64,000 bases of DNA from Desulfuromusa sp. (GTDB lineage: Bacteria; Desulfobacterota; Desulfuromonadia; Desulfuromonadales; Geopsychrobacteraceae): assembly GCA_016744595.1 (NCBI GenBank), contig JADGEB010000005.1:62001-126000 (forward strand). Reading direction: 5' to 3'. A program made the translations under genes and the position numbers. The notes beneath the pieces are model-generated. The model made no database searches. It was not told the origin of the DNA and saw only the letters and a program-made list of their open reading frames with translations. Positions 8,967 through 17,551 of the stretch are shown here, one piece after another. How positions within the stretch are numbered: position 1 is the stretch's first letter; each line of letters starts with the position of its first letter.

Positions 8967-9875
8967 ATGTCATTTTTTAATTACGCTGTATCGAAAACCA
9001 TCATGCACGTTCCCAAACCAATTGTTAGCCATTTTGCCAAAGGCTATATTGCGGGGTCGACACTAGCAGACGCTGTCCAGGTGACAAAAGACCTGAACCA
9101 GCAAGGGATCATGACAACAATCGATATCCTTGGTGAATTCATTACTCAACTGGATCAAGCGGTCAGTTTCAAAAATAATGGACTGGAAATCTTACAGACT
9201 ATTGACCGTGAAAAACTCGATGCAAATCTATCGATCAAACCAACCCAGATGGGGCTACTCCTCGACGAAGAACACTGCTTCGATATTATTCGTGAGCTCG
9301 TCGTTGAAGCAAAAAAAATAAATAACTTTGTTCGTATCGATATTGAAGATGTTCCCGTAACAGACGTCACATTTAAATTCTTCCGTAAGTTACGTGAAGA
9401 GTTTCCTGGGCACGTCGGCACAGCCCTTCAGGGTTATCTGCGCCGCACACCACAAGATGTCATCGATATGGGTGATGGATTCCAGAATTATCGACTTTGC
9501 AAGGGAATCTATATCGAATCACGCAAAGATGCCTGGAAAAATCCGCAGGCAATCAATCGTAATTTCATGGCATCCCTGGAGTTACTCTTTAAACAGGGCG
9601 CCTACGTTGGAATTGCAACCCACGACGAGTTATTGATTTTTGAATCGATGAAATTGATTCGTGATTTGGGTCTCAAACCTGACCAGTATGAATTTCAAAT
9701 GTTGCTGGGTGTTGATGAAGAATTACGTGAGATTATTCTGGACGATGGCCATAGGCTGCGCATTTATGTTCCATATGGTGAAGATTGGCTACCCTATTCA
9801 AAACGTCGTCTCAAGGAAAACCCAACGATTGCCCAACATGCTTTAAAACAAATGCTTGGTTTAAATAAGCATTGA
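8967..9875 (+). CDS. putB: Proline dehydrogenase (monofunctional, FAD-dependent)
   Basis: The enzyme oxidises L-proline to P5C and passes electrons through FAD to the quinone pool. At 302 residues it matches stand-alone proline dehydrogenases rather than the PutA fusion. The C-terminal substrate-binding signature is present as Y-S-K-R-R-L-K-E-N (about 275-285), and the barrel segments EFQMLLGV and RIYVPYG are typical. An AACAGGA-type ribosome binding site precedes the ATG. It follows pruA and precedes livK, so uptake and both oxidation steps are adjacent. The symbol is given by analogy with Bacillus putB. Confidence 0.93.
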   Translation: MSFFNYAVSKTIMHVPKPIVSHFAKGYIAGSTLADAVQVTKDLNQQGIMTTIDILGEFITQLDQAVSFKNNGLEILQTIDREKLDANLSIKPTQMGLLLDEEHCFDIIRELVVEAKKINNFVRIDIEDVPVTDVTFKFFRKLREEFPGHVGTALQGYLRRTPQDVIDMGDGFQNYRLCKGIYIESRKDAWKNPQAINRNFMASLELLFKQGAYVGIATHDELLIFESMKLIRDLGLKPDQYEFQMLLGVDEELREIILDDGHRLRIYVPYGEDWLPYSKRRLKENPTIAQHALKQMLGLNKH

Positions 9876-9999
9876 TCATTGTTTTCTGTTATTTTAATGA
9901 AATGGATTATCGTGACCGGGCAATTCAATTGACCGATCAAAAACAGAAAGGTAGTCTTTCGCATAACATTGTTTTTAACCATTCTACGAGGAGGAACAC

Positions 10000-11130
10000 A
10001 TGAAAAGAACATTCCGCAACATTCTATTAACTCTCTGCACCATCGCTCTGATGGCTGGGCTTTCCTGGGCTGACACCCTCAAGGTTGGGGTTCAAGCACC
10101 AATTACCGGCAGCTATGCCAACGAAGGTCAAGGCATCGAAAACGGTGTACGCCTGATTGCCGCGCAAATCAATGCCAAAGGTGGCGTTATGGGCAAAAAA
10201 ATTGAAGTTATCCCTTGTGATGACCAAGGCACAGCAATGGCAGCAGCTATTTGTGCGAAGGATCTGGTCAACAAAGGTGTCTCCATGGTTATCGGCTCTT
10301 ATACTTCTACTTGTGCCGAAGCTGCCCAAAAAACTTACTTCAATGCTGGCGTATTACAGACATCTGATGGTACCGCAGACAGCTTGACTGAGCATGGTTA
10401 CTGGACATTCCTACGCAACTCATTCCCTAACAGTGCTGAAGCTTTTTTTGCTGCCAACTACATGGTTAACGTCAAAAAGTACAAAAGCATTGCTGTTGTC
10501 TCTGACTTCTCCAGTTATGCTGCTGGGCTAGCCGAAGCAACTGTCGCTGAAATCAAAAAAGCAGGCGGCAATGTTGTCACTTATGCCAAAATCAAAGCAG
10601 ACTCCCAGAATTTCACCCCAGTTCTGACCAACATCAAATCTAAAAAGCCAGACGTAATCTTCTTTGCCGGTTATTACAGTGATGGCGGTCAATTACGAGC
10701 ACAACAAAAGGCTCTGGGAATTAAAGCTGATTTCATTGGTGGTGACGCTAATGACAACGCTGATTTTGCTAAATTGGCTGGTTCTTCAGCTAAGGGTGCC
10801 CTTATTATCAACGTTCCATCACCAGCGGCTCTCCCCTATGAGATTGCCAAAACTTTCATTGCTGACTACCAAACAACCTACGGCATGATGCCACCATCAA
10901 TCTGGGGTCTGATGAACATTGATGGCATGCGCGCTATCATCCATGCCATGGAACACAATCAAAGCTTTGACACCAAAAAAGCGGCAGACTATCTGCACAA
11001 TATGGATAAGCCTCTTGAAGGTATTACCGGATCAATCTCTTTTGCAGCAGATGGTAACCGTAAAGGTGGCGCCTATGTCGTGAAAGAAATTCAGGCCGAC
11101 AACAGTTACAAAATTATTCACGCTGAATAA
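10000..11130 (+). CDS. livK: Branched-chain amino acid-type ABC transporter substrate-binding protein
   Basis: This is a periplasmic binding protein of the LivK/LIVBP family (type I fold), 376 residues. A signal peptide of about 24 residues ends at LSWA-DT, and the mature protein starts with the family opening LKVGVQAPITGSYANEGQGIENG. A strong AGGAGG lies just before the ATG. It heads livHMGF but is separated from them by a hairpin at 11154, as is common where the binding protein is made in excess. Sitting directly after the proline catabolic genes, it probably binds proline (or a derivative), but the ligand cannot be read from sequence. Confidence 0.93.
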   Translation: MKRTFRNILLTLCTIALMAGLSWADTLKVGVQAPITGSYANEGQGIENGVRLIAAQINAKGGVMGKKIEVIPCDDQGTAMAAAICAKDLVNKGVSMVIGSYTSTCAEAAQKTYFNAGVLQTSDGTADSLTEHGYWTFLRNSFPNSAEAFFAANYMVNVKKYKSIAVVSDFSSYAAGLAEATVAEIKKAGGNVVTYAKIKADSQNFTPVLTNIKSKKPDVIFFAGYYSDGGQLRAQQKALGIKADFIGGDANDNADFAKLAGSSAKGALIINVPSPAALPYEIAKTFIADYQTTYGMMPPSIWGLMNIDGMRAIIHAMEHNQSFDTKKAADYLHNMDKPLEGITGSISFAADGNRKGGAYVVKEIQADNSYKIIHAE

Positions 11131-11153
11131 GAGCGAGTGAGTTTTAGCTAGAC

Positions 11154-11199
11154 AAAAGGGGGCGGGAGAATGCCGGTAATGCGCTTTCGCCCCCTTTTT
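11154..11199 (+). terminator. Intra-operon attenuating hairpin after livK
   Basis: AAAAGGGGGCG at 11154-11164 pairs with CGCCCCCTTTT at 11188-11198 and is followed by T residues. It lies between livK and livH, so it likely lowers permease and ATPase expression relative to the binding protein. The loop is long (23 bases). Confidence 0.7.
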
Positions 11200-11295
11200 C
11201 TGCCCTGCAGACGTGAAGGAAGGGAACTAAAAATCCTTCTTTGACTTGTGAACGGCAGACAAACAAAACGATCCAAATGATGGGAGCAAGTTTTC

Positions 11296-12192
11296 ATGGA
11301 TATTTTTCTGCAGCAGCTGGCAAACGGCCTGACCATCGGCAGCATCTTTGCCTTGGTGGCTCTTGGCTACACCATGGTTTACGGGGTAATGAAGTTGATC
11401 AACTTCGCCCATGGCGACATGGTCGCAGCCTCAGCATTCGTCGGTTTGACAATCTATACTCAAGTGATGGGGCAGGCAACTTCACTCTTCGCGGTCATAG
11501 CTATTTTCTTTCTTGCCGCGGCGGTTATGGCTTGTGTTGGGATCATGCTCGAACGACTTGCCTACCGACCACTTCGCGAGGCACCACGTCTATCAGCTGT
11601 TGTTTCTGCTCTCGGTGCCAGCTTGATGATCCAGAATGGTATTATGCTGATATGGGGACCACAGATGCGGATATTCCCCGAACTGATACCGCAAGTCTAC
11701 TGGGATATTAACGGGGTTGTCATCAGCCTGATTCAGGTCATTATTCTGGCACTATCAGTAACTCTGATGATCGCCCTATACCTGTTTGTTGAAAAAACCC
11801 GGATGGGTGCTGCTATTCGAGCCAGTGCTATCGACCAGGATGCCGCTCGGTTGATGGGAATCAATGTCAACAAGGTCATTGCCCTTATCTTCATTATCGG
11901 TTCATCTCTAGGTGCAGTCGGCGGTCTGTTTATCGGTCTTTACTATCGTGGCATCACCTTCAATATGGGTTGGCAATACGGTCTCTATGCTTTTATTGCA
12001 GCGATCCTTGGTGGTATCGGCAATATTCCCGGTGCCATGCTTGGCGGTATGATGCTGGGTCTGTTTCAGGCATTTATCGCCGGCTATGTTTCCAGTACCT
12101 GGGCCGATGCTTTTACCTTTATCCTTTTGATCCTGATCCTGATTGTTCGCCCTACCGGACTTCTCGGTGAGCGGGTTGCGGAGAAAGTCTGA
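11296..12192 (+). CDS. livH: Branched-chain amino acid-type ABC transporter permease LivH
   Basis: This is an inner-membrane permease of the LivH family, 298 residues and about eight hydrophobic spans. The family N-terminus (LANGLTIGSIFALVALGYTMVYGVMKLINFAHGD) and the late signature (GGIGNIPGAMLGGMMLG) are both present. It overlaps the next gene by one base (TGATG). It should form the translocation pore with LivM, powered by LivG and LivF. Given the locus, the likely cargo is proline. Confidence 0.95.
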   Translation: MDIFLQQLANGLTIGSIFALVALGYTMVYGVMKLINFAHGDMVAASAFVGLTIYTQVMGQATSLFAVIAIFFLAAAVMACVGIMLERLAYRPLREAPRLSAVVSALGASLMIQNGIMLIWGPQMRIFPELIPQVYWDINGVVISLIQVIILALSVTLMIALYLFVEKTRMGAAIRASAIDQDAARLMGINVNKVIALIFIIGSSLGAVGGLFIGLYYRGITFNMGWQYGLYAFIAAILGGIGNIPGAMLGGMMLGLFQAFIAGYVSSTWADAFTFILLILILIVRPTGLLGERVAEKV

Positions 12193-13148
12193 TGAAAAAC
12201 TTAGAGCGTTTCGGCTTTCCAGCCTTTATTATTGTCATGGCGATCTTGCCAAACCTGCTTAACTCACGCTGGCAGGCAGTTGCCATCACCTTCCTCATTT
12301 TTACCGTTGTTGCTCTCTCTCAGGATATCATTCTGGGTAAAGCAGGGATGTTCAATATGGGGCAAGCACTTTTCTTTGGAATGGGTGCTTATATTACCGC
12401 AATCCTCAACTCCCAGTACGGCTGGCCGCTGCTGGCAACAATCCCGGTAGCCATCCTCCTGCCGGCTCTGTTCGGCATCCTCCTTTCCGGGCCAATTATT
12501 CATCTGCGCGGTGACTACCTGCTGGTGGTCACAATCGGCTTCAATATCGTATTTGTCCAAGTCGTCCAGAATAATCTCGGTGGGATAACCGGTGGCCCGA
12601 ACGGAATCTTTGGTCTCGACTCGATAAGCTTGTTTGGCATGCAGTTAACCAGTCAGCTATCGGTTTACTACTTCGCTTTTGCGGTTCTGCTACTCACTTT
12701 GGGAATCATGCACAACCTGGAAAAAAGTAAGGTTGGGCGCGCCCTTCACTATCTTCGAGAAGATCAACTTGCCGCTGAAAGTATTGGTATCAACACGCGA
12801 GTATACAAAATTTTTGCTTTCGGCCTCGGTGCCGGAATCGCCGGTTTAGCTGGAACCGTCTTTGCGACCCAGTATTCAGCGGTCAGCCCGGAAGCATTTG
12901 AATTTATCCAATCAGTGCTGTTTTTCAGTATCGTCTTGGTCGGAGGATCTTCGATTCCTGGCATCCTGCTCGGCGTGTTCATGATGTTTGTCCTACCAGA
13001 AATTTTTAGAGAATTTGCAACCTGGCGTTTTTTCATCTTTGGTTTTGCGATGATTCTGGCAATGATCCTGCGGCCGCGTGGTATCTGGCCTGCATCTTTC
13101 GGCAAAATTCCCAAGTTTTTGATCAAGGAATCCAACCATGGCGCATAA
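12192..13148 (+). CDS. livM: Branched-chain amino acid-type ABC transporter permease LivM
   Basis: This is the second permease of the importer, 318 residues. Characteristic stretches are LGKAGMFNMGQALFFGMGAY and the conserved loop GGITGGPNGIFGL, followed by RALHYLREDQLAAESIGIN and the GGSSIPGILLG motif near the C-terminus. Its start overlaps the livH stop and its end overlaps livG by 11 bases, so the genes are translationally coupled. Confidence 0.95.
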   Translation: MKNLERFGFPAFIIVMAILPNLLNSRWQAVAITFLIFTVVALSQDIILGKAGMFNMGQALFFGMGAYITAILNSQYGWPLLATIPVAILLPALFGILLSGPIIHLRGDYLLVVTIGFNIVFVQVVQNNLGGITGGPNGIFGLDSISLFGMQLTSQLSVYYFAFAVLLLTLGIMHNLEKSKVGRALHYLREDQLAAESIGINTRVYKIFAFGLGAGIAGLAGTVFATQYSAVSPEAFEFIQSVLFFSIVLVGGSSIPGILLGVFMMFVLPEIFREFATWRFFIFGFAMILAMILRPRGIWPASFGKIPKFLIKESNHGA

Positions 13149-13914
13149 TGAGCTGATCCTGACCGATGTCACCAAACGTTTCGGTGGCTTGACTGCTGTC
13201 GATGCCCTGAGCTTTAAGGTCAAACCTGGCCAGATCTACGGCATTATCGGCCCGAACGGTGCAGGTAAAACCACCGTTTTCAACTGCATCACCGGTATTT
13301 ATAAATCTGAAGAAGGTTCCGTCAACTGGAGTGGTGAAGAGATCCGCGGATTGACCCCGTATCAGATTGTTGATCGTGGCATCGTCCGCACTTTCCAGAC
13401 CATCCGCCTGTTCAGCCAGATGTCGGTTGCAGAAAACATCATGAGCGGCCGCCATATCAAGAGTAAACAGAGCTGGTGGCACGGAATTATTCACACTCCC
13501 GCTTCAAGGCGTGATGAACTGGAAAACTGGCAAAAAGTAGAAGAACAACTTGATTTTTTCCAGTTGACTGAATTTGCCGCCACACCAACAGGCTCTCTTC
13601 CTTACGGTATTCAACGCAGGGTAGAAATGGCTCGTGCCATGGCAGTTGATCCTACTCTGCTGATCCTTGATGAGCCTGCTGCGGGACTAAATGACAATGA
13701 AACTTTGGTTTTATTGGATACAATCTTCAAAATCCGCGACAAAGGGGTTACGGTGCTATTGATTGAGCACGATATGGATATGGTGATGGAAGTCACTGAC
13801 TATCTGACGGTTATTAATTTTGGTAAGAAAATCGCGGAAGGAACTCCAGCAGATATTCAGAACAACCCTGCGGTTATTGAAGCCTATCTAGGAAGTGAGG
13901 ATGACGATGAGTAA
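13138..13914 (+). CDS. livG: Branched-chain amino acid-type ABC transporter ATPase LivG
   Basis: ATPase of the importer, 258 residues. Walker A is GPNGAGKTT (about 38-46), the signature region is the LivG-type LPYGIQRRVEMARAMA rather than LSGG, and Walker B is LLILDEPAAGLN with a switch histidine in LLIEHDMDMVM. The start lies inside livM. The C-terminal tail (AEGTPADIQNNPAVIEAYLG) is typical of the LivG subfamily. Confidence 0.96.
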   Translation: MAHNELILTDVTKRFGGLTAVDALSFKVKPGQIYGIIGPNGAGKTTVFNCITGIYKSEEGSVNWSGEEIRGLTPYQIVDRGIVRTFQTIRLFSQMSVAENIMSGRHIKSKQSWWHGIIHTPASRRDELENWQKVEEQLDFFQLTEFAATPTGSLPYGIQRRVEMARAMAVDPTLLILDEPAAGLNDNETLVLLDTIFKIRDKGVTVLLIEHDMDMVMEVTDYLTVINFGKKIAEGTPADIQNNPAVIEAYLGSEDDDE

Positions 13915-14626
13915 CGACGTCCTGTTTGAAATAAAAGATCTTGAAGTTTCCTATGGCAGCATCGCCGCACTCAAGGGAATTTCACTCGAAGTCCGCAAGG
14001 GTGAAATTGTCACTATTCTTGGTGCCAATGGTGCTGGAAAAACTACGACCATGCGTACCATCAGTCAATTACTTAAGGCAAAATCAGGCTCGATCAAATT
14101 CAAAGGTCAAGAGTTAACCCAACTTCCAGCACACAAAATTGTTAAGCTGGGAGTCAGTCAATCCCCGGAAGGTCGTAAAGTATTTGGTATCCTGACCGTC
14201 GAAGAGAATCTGATGTTGGGGGCTTTTGTAAAAACGAGAATGAACAAAGAAACTTTGAAGTGGGTTTATCAACTCTTTCCGAGATTGGAAGAGCGACGTA
14301 AACAACTGGCAGGAACCCTTTCTGGTGGTGAGCAGCAGATGCTCGCTATCGGCCGGTCACTTATGAGTGATCCAGAAATGCTGTTGCTTGACGAGCCATC
14401 CCTTGGCCTCGCCCCGATTTTGGTTAAAGCAATCTTTGAACAAATCAAGATGATTGCCAACAAAGGGCTGACAGTTCTGCTGGTTGAACAAAATGCTAAA
14501 GCCGCCCTCAAGCTGGCCGACCGGGGTTATGTTCTTGATGTCGGAAAAATTGCTCTATCAGGCACATCAACTGAGCTATTGGCATCCGAAAAAATTCAGG
14601 AGGCTTACCTAGGAAAGAAAAGCTGA
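13907..14626 (+). CDS. livF: Branched-chain amino acid-type ABC transporter ATPase LivF
   Basis: Second ATPase of the importer, 239 residues from the ATG at 13907. This start is chosen because GAGG lies six bases upstream; in-frame starts at 13895 and 13901 lack that spacing. Walker A is GANGAGKTT, the signature is LSGGEQQMLAIGRSLM, and Walker B is LLLDEPSLGLAP. It overlaps livG by 8 bases and is followed 32 bases later by the universal stress protein gene. Confidence 0.96.
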   Translation: MSNDVLFEIKDLEVSYGSIAALKGISLEVRKGEIVTILGANGAGKTTTMRTISQLLKAKSGSIKFKGQELTQLPAHKIVKLGVSQSPEGRKVFGILTVEENLMLGAFVKTRMNKETLKWVYQLFPRLEERRKQLAGTLSGGEQQMLAIGRSLMSDPEMLLLDEPSLGLAPILVKAIFEQIKMIANKGLTVLLVEQNAKAALKLADRGYVLDVGKIALSGTSTELLASEKIQEAYLGKKS

Positions 14627-14658
14627 TTCATAATAAAACTGAGAAAGGAGACTAACAA

Positions 14659-15468
14659 TTGAATCTTAAAGATATTCTCGTCCATATAGACAATCGATCG
14701 ACGTGCCCCTCCCGTCTCGAAGTTGCAATCAGGTTGGCAGCACAACAACAGTCATTGCTTACCGGTATCTACATTATTCCTCATCCCCATTTTGTTGCAC
14801 ACCAACAAAATAGTCAGGAACTTGCTGTTGCAGCGGAGCAACGATTCAGACAGGCAACGACAGAGGCAGGAATTTCTTCTGAGTGGATTTGCATTGATAG
14901 CCTCAAAAGCACACTCAATGTCCCCAATGCGCTGAACCTACATGCCCACTATCGCGATCTTCTGGTCATCAGCCAGACCGATACAGAAGCTCCAGACCGA
15001 ACAATTCCAGATAACTTGCCAGAAAAAGCAGTTCTCGGTTCTGGACGACCAGTACTGATTGTCCCTTATGCAGGAAAATACAACCATGATTTCAAGCGAA
15101 TTCTGATGGCCTGGCGCGGTGGTCCGGAATCAGCCCGTGCTCTGCATGATGCAATGCCAATCCTGCGCACAGCCAGCCAAGTAAAAGTTATTACCGTCCA
15201 GGGGCGAGAAGGTGACGAAGCATACCAATCTCACGAAGCCGATATCTGCAAGCACATGACTCGCTATCAATTACCGTTATCCTGTGAAAAACGGGTAAGT
15301 GGTCCTCTGTGTGTTGGGGATATGCTGTTAAATAGCTGCGCAGATTCTGGTACTGACCTGCTGGTTATGGGGGCAACATCTCAATCACGCCGCGGTTACC
15401 AGATTTTGGGAGAAACAGGTCAACATCTACTCAAATACATGACGGCTCCGGTTCTTATGTCACACTAG
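14659..15468 (+). CDS. Tandem universal stress protein (UspA family)
   Basis: A 269-residue protein made of two Usp-type alpha/beta domains. The second is the better conserved and carries the nucleotide-binding signature G-A-T-S-Q-S-R-R-G with GETGQHLLKYMTAPVLMSH at the very end. The first (about 1-140) is more divergent. Translation starts at TTG 14659, with AAAGGAG nine bases upstream. Position and spacing suggest it is the last gene of the liv operon. Usp proteins bind ATP or respond to energy stress in studied cases; the role here is unknown. Confidence 0.85.
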   Translation: MNLKDILVHIDNRSTCPSRLEVAIRLAAQQQSLLTGIYIIPHPHFVAHQQNSQELAVAAEQRFRQATTEAGISSEWICIDSLKSTLNVPNALNLHAHYRDLLVISQTDTEAPDRTIPDNLPEKAVLGSGRPVLIVPYAGKYNHDFKRILMAWRGGPESARALHDAMPILRTASQVKVITVQGREGDEAYQSHEADICKHMTRYQLPLSCEKRVSGPLCVGDMLLNSCADSGTDLLVMGATSQSRRGYQILGETGQHLLKYMTAPVLMSH

Positions 15469-15769
15469 CAATTCCCGCTGATTTGAGAAAAAGAGCGACA
15501 AATGTTAGAAGGCGGAGCCTGAGTTTTTGTAGCTCCTCAAAATAGCTGTGGAATGGAGGGAACCCACCAACGGTGGGCAAGGAGGTCGGGCACCTTTTTC
15601 TGCATACTCTTTTGTGGTGTACAAAAGAGTTTGGCGACCAGTGGGGGCGCAACCCCGCGACCTTGTTGCTTGTTAACCCGTTATCTGGGGACACGTAACA
15701 AGTACATGTCCCCAGATAACTACGTGGTCGCTAGCCGAAACTAGCGCCATTCGGGACAAAGATATCAAT
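15469..15769. repeat. Intergenic dyad-rich repeat element, copy 1
   Basis: This gap contains three stacked hairpins: ACTCTTTTGT/ACAAAAGAGT (15606-15630, loop GGTGT), a GGGG/CCCC hairpin at about 15643-15658, and a 14-base stem GTTATCTGGGGACA/TGTCCCCAGATAAC (15680-15720). The first two, with the words GGTCG upstream and CGCAACCCCGC downstream, resemble the layout at 33241-33315. There the equivalent stem is TTTTCTTTGT/ACAAAGAAAA, followed by TCGAACCCCGC. I recognise this as a type of dispersed element that gives spurious short reading frames in many proteobacterial genomes. That recognition is from memory and was not tested. Confidence 0.6.
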
Positions 15770-17188
15770 ATGGACAGATCAATACAGGAACTGACCTGGG
15801 AGCACGATGCAATCATAAACTCCTCGTCTGATGGCCTGTTTGTCTGTAATGGTCAGGGGAAAATCCTGCGTGTCAATCCAGCCTCGGAACGAATTAATCA
15901 TGCAACTGCCAAACAACTGGTCGGCAGGGATTATTTGGATGCCGCCAGAGAAGGGTTGGTTATTCTCCCTTCAGCTGCACTGGAAGCAATCAAAGAACGT
16001 GAGCAAATCAGCCTTCTCCAAGAAAATCGCTTTGGCCGAAAACTGATCTCAACCGCCACCCCGGTTTTTGACGATAAAGAGCAACTCATCCGGGTCGTGG
16101 TCAGCGAACGAGATATTACCGAGATTGATCTCCTGCAGCACGAGCTTGAAGAACAACAGGCCCTCGGTGATCAATTCCGCCACCAGATTCTGGAACTGCA
16201 ACAGATTCAGTTAAAAAAACATCTGGTTATCGCTAAAAGCCCTGGCATGGTCAAAGCAATCAAACAGGCATTGAAGCTGAGTCAAGTCGATTCAACAGTG
16301 CTGATTCTTGGCGAATCGGGAGTGGGAAAAGGGCTGATTGCCGATCTGATTCACCAAAATTCTCGCCGAGCAGAGCAGCCAATCATTAAACTTAACTGTG
16401 GTGCCATCCCGGAAACGTTGATCGAAGCCGAACTGTTCGGCTATAATAAAGGGGCTTTTACCGGAGCCGTCACTAACAAACCGGGACTGCTGGAAGTTGC
16501 CGATGGTGGAACCATTTTTCTTGATGAAATTGCTGAACTTCCCCCGTCCGCACAAGTCAAACTGCTACGTTTTATGGAAGACGGCATGGTCACCCGTCTC
16601 GGCAGTACTCAAAGCCATCGGATCAATGTACGCATCCTTGCTGCAACCAACCGTGACTTGCAGAAAATGCTGAAACAGGGTCAATTCCGTACCGATCTCT
16701 ACTATCGACTCAGCGTTATTCCTCTGCTAATTCCAGCATTACGTGAACGCAAGGAATGCCTGCTACCACTGCTTCGTTCTTACATTGATTACTTTTCCGA
16801 CCGCGCCGAAAAACCAAAACGTCTGACTGTCGCCACAATCAATACACTGATCAATTATTCCTATCCTGGCAATGTCCGCGAACTGATGAATATCTGTGAA
16901 CGGTTGGTGGTAATGTCCGAGACAGAACTGATCGATGTTACCGACCTGCCGCAATCCGTGATTTCAGACACTACCGATGATACAGAATCTATTTTCGAAA
17001 GTTGGCCTCAAGAAATGAGCATGGTACAGATTCTAGAAACAGTAGAACGAAATGTTCTTCTGACCGCAGGGAAACGCTACCGCAAACAGCAGGATATTGC
17101 CAGAGGACTGGGCATGAGCCAACCGACAGTCGCCAGGAAATTGCAAAAATATGGGATCAGTCCACATTTCGGACAGAGCGACAGCTAG
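15770..17188 (+). CDS. PAS-domain sigma-54-dependent transcriptional activator, 472 aa
   Basis: Second enhancer-binding protein of the locus. One PAS domain (about 1-130, [22 protein letters not shown]), AAA+ domain with Walker A GESGVGKG (about 180), GAFTGA (about 228) and [13 protein letters not shown], and a C-terminal Fis-type helix-turn-helix (MSQPTVARKLQKYGI). It is strongly similar to the activator at 5268 throughout, but starts at the second PAS of that protein. The two are duplicates that differ in their sensory front end. The start codon has only a weak ribosome binding site. It may control the liv genes, the hyp genes at 30.6 kb, or both. Confidence 0.92.
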   Translation: MDRSIQELTWEHDAIINSSSDGLFVCNGQGKILRVNPASERINHATAKQLVGRDYLDAAREGLVILPSAALEAIKEREQISLLQENRFGRKLISTATPVFDDKEQLIRVVVSERDITEIDLLQHELEEQQALGDQFRHQILELQQIQLKKHLVIAKSPGMVKAIKQALKLSQVDSTVLILGESGVGKGLIADLIHQNSRRAEQPIIKLNCGAIPETLIEAELFGYNKGAFTGAVTNKPGLLEVADGGTIFLDEIAELPPSAQVKLLRFMEDGMVTRLGSTQSHRINVRILAATNRDLQKMLKQGQFRTDLYYRLSVIPLLIPALRERKECLLPLLRSYIDYFSDRAEKPKRLTVATINTLINYSYPGNVRELMNICERLVVMSETELIDVTDLPQSVISDTTDDTESIFESWPQEMSMVQILETVERNVLLTAGKRYRKQQDIARGLGMSQPTVARKLQKYGISPHFGQSDS

Positions 17189-17203
17189 ATTATGAGGAAA
17201 ACA

Positions 17204-17542
17204 ATGAAAGAAATCACCTGGCAAGATTTTGAGCAAGTTGAATTACGTACTGGTACCATCATCGAAGTTGAAAATTTTCCCGAGGCGCGAGTTCCGGCCT
17301 ATAAAATCAAAGCCGATTTCGGGTCGGAGATCGGCACAAAAAAATCGAGTGCCCAAGTGACTGATCTCTACAGTAAAGAAGAGTTACTCGGTCAGCAGAT
17401 TATCGCTGTCGTTAATTTCCCACCGAAACAAATCGGCCCTTTTCGTTCAGAATTTCTGCTCTGCGGGTTTTATCAGGATGATCGTTCCGTAGTTCTGGCG
17501 GTACCGGAGCGGCAGGTTACAAATGGGGCAAAACTAGGTTAG
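17204..17542 (+). CDS. csaA: CsaA-like tRNA-binding-domain protein
   Basis: A 112-residue protein formed by a single OB-fold tRNA-binding domain, as in CsaA. CsaA is described as a secretion-related chaperone and also binds RNA. Recognisable stretches are [20 protein letters not shown], then [20 protein letters not shown]. The ATG at 17204 is preferred because TGAGGA lies five bases upstream; the frame also opens at 17192. It follows the sigma-54 activator by 15 bases and may be cotranscribed by position only. It converges with ligE. Confidence 0.9.
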   Translation: MKEITWQDFEQVELRTGTIIEVENFPEARVPAYKIKADFGSEIGTKKSSAQVTDLYSKEELLGQQIIAVVNFPPKQIGPFRSEFLLCGFYQDDRSVVLAVPERQVTNGAKLG

Positions 17543-17551
17543 AAGGTAAGG

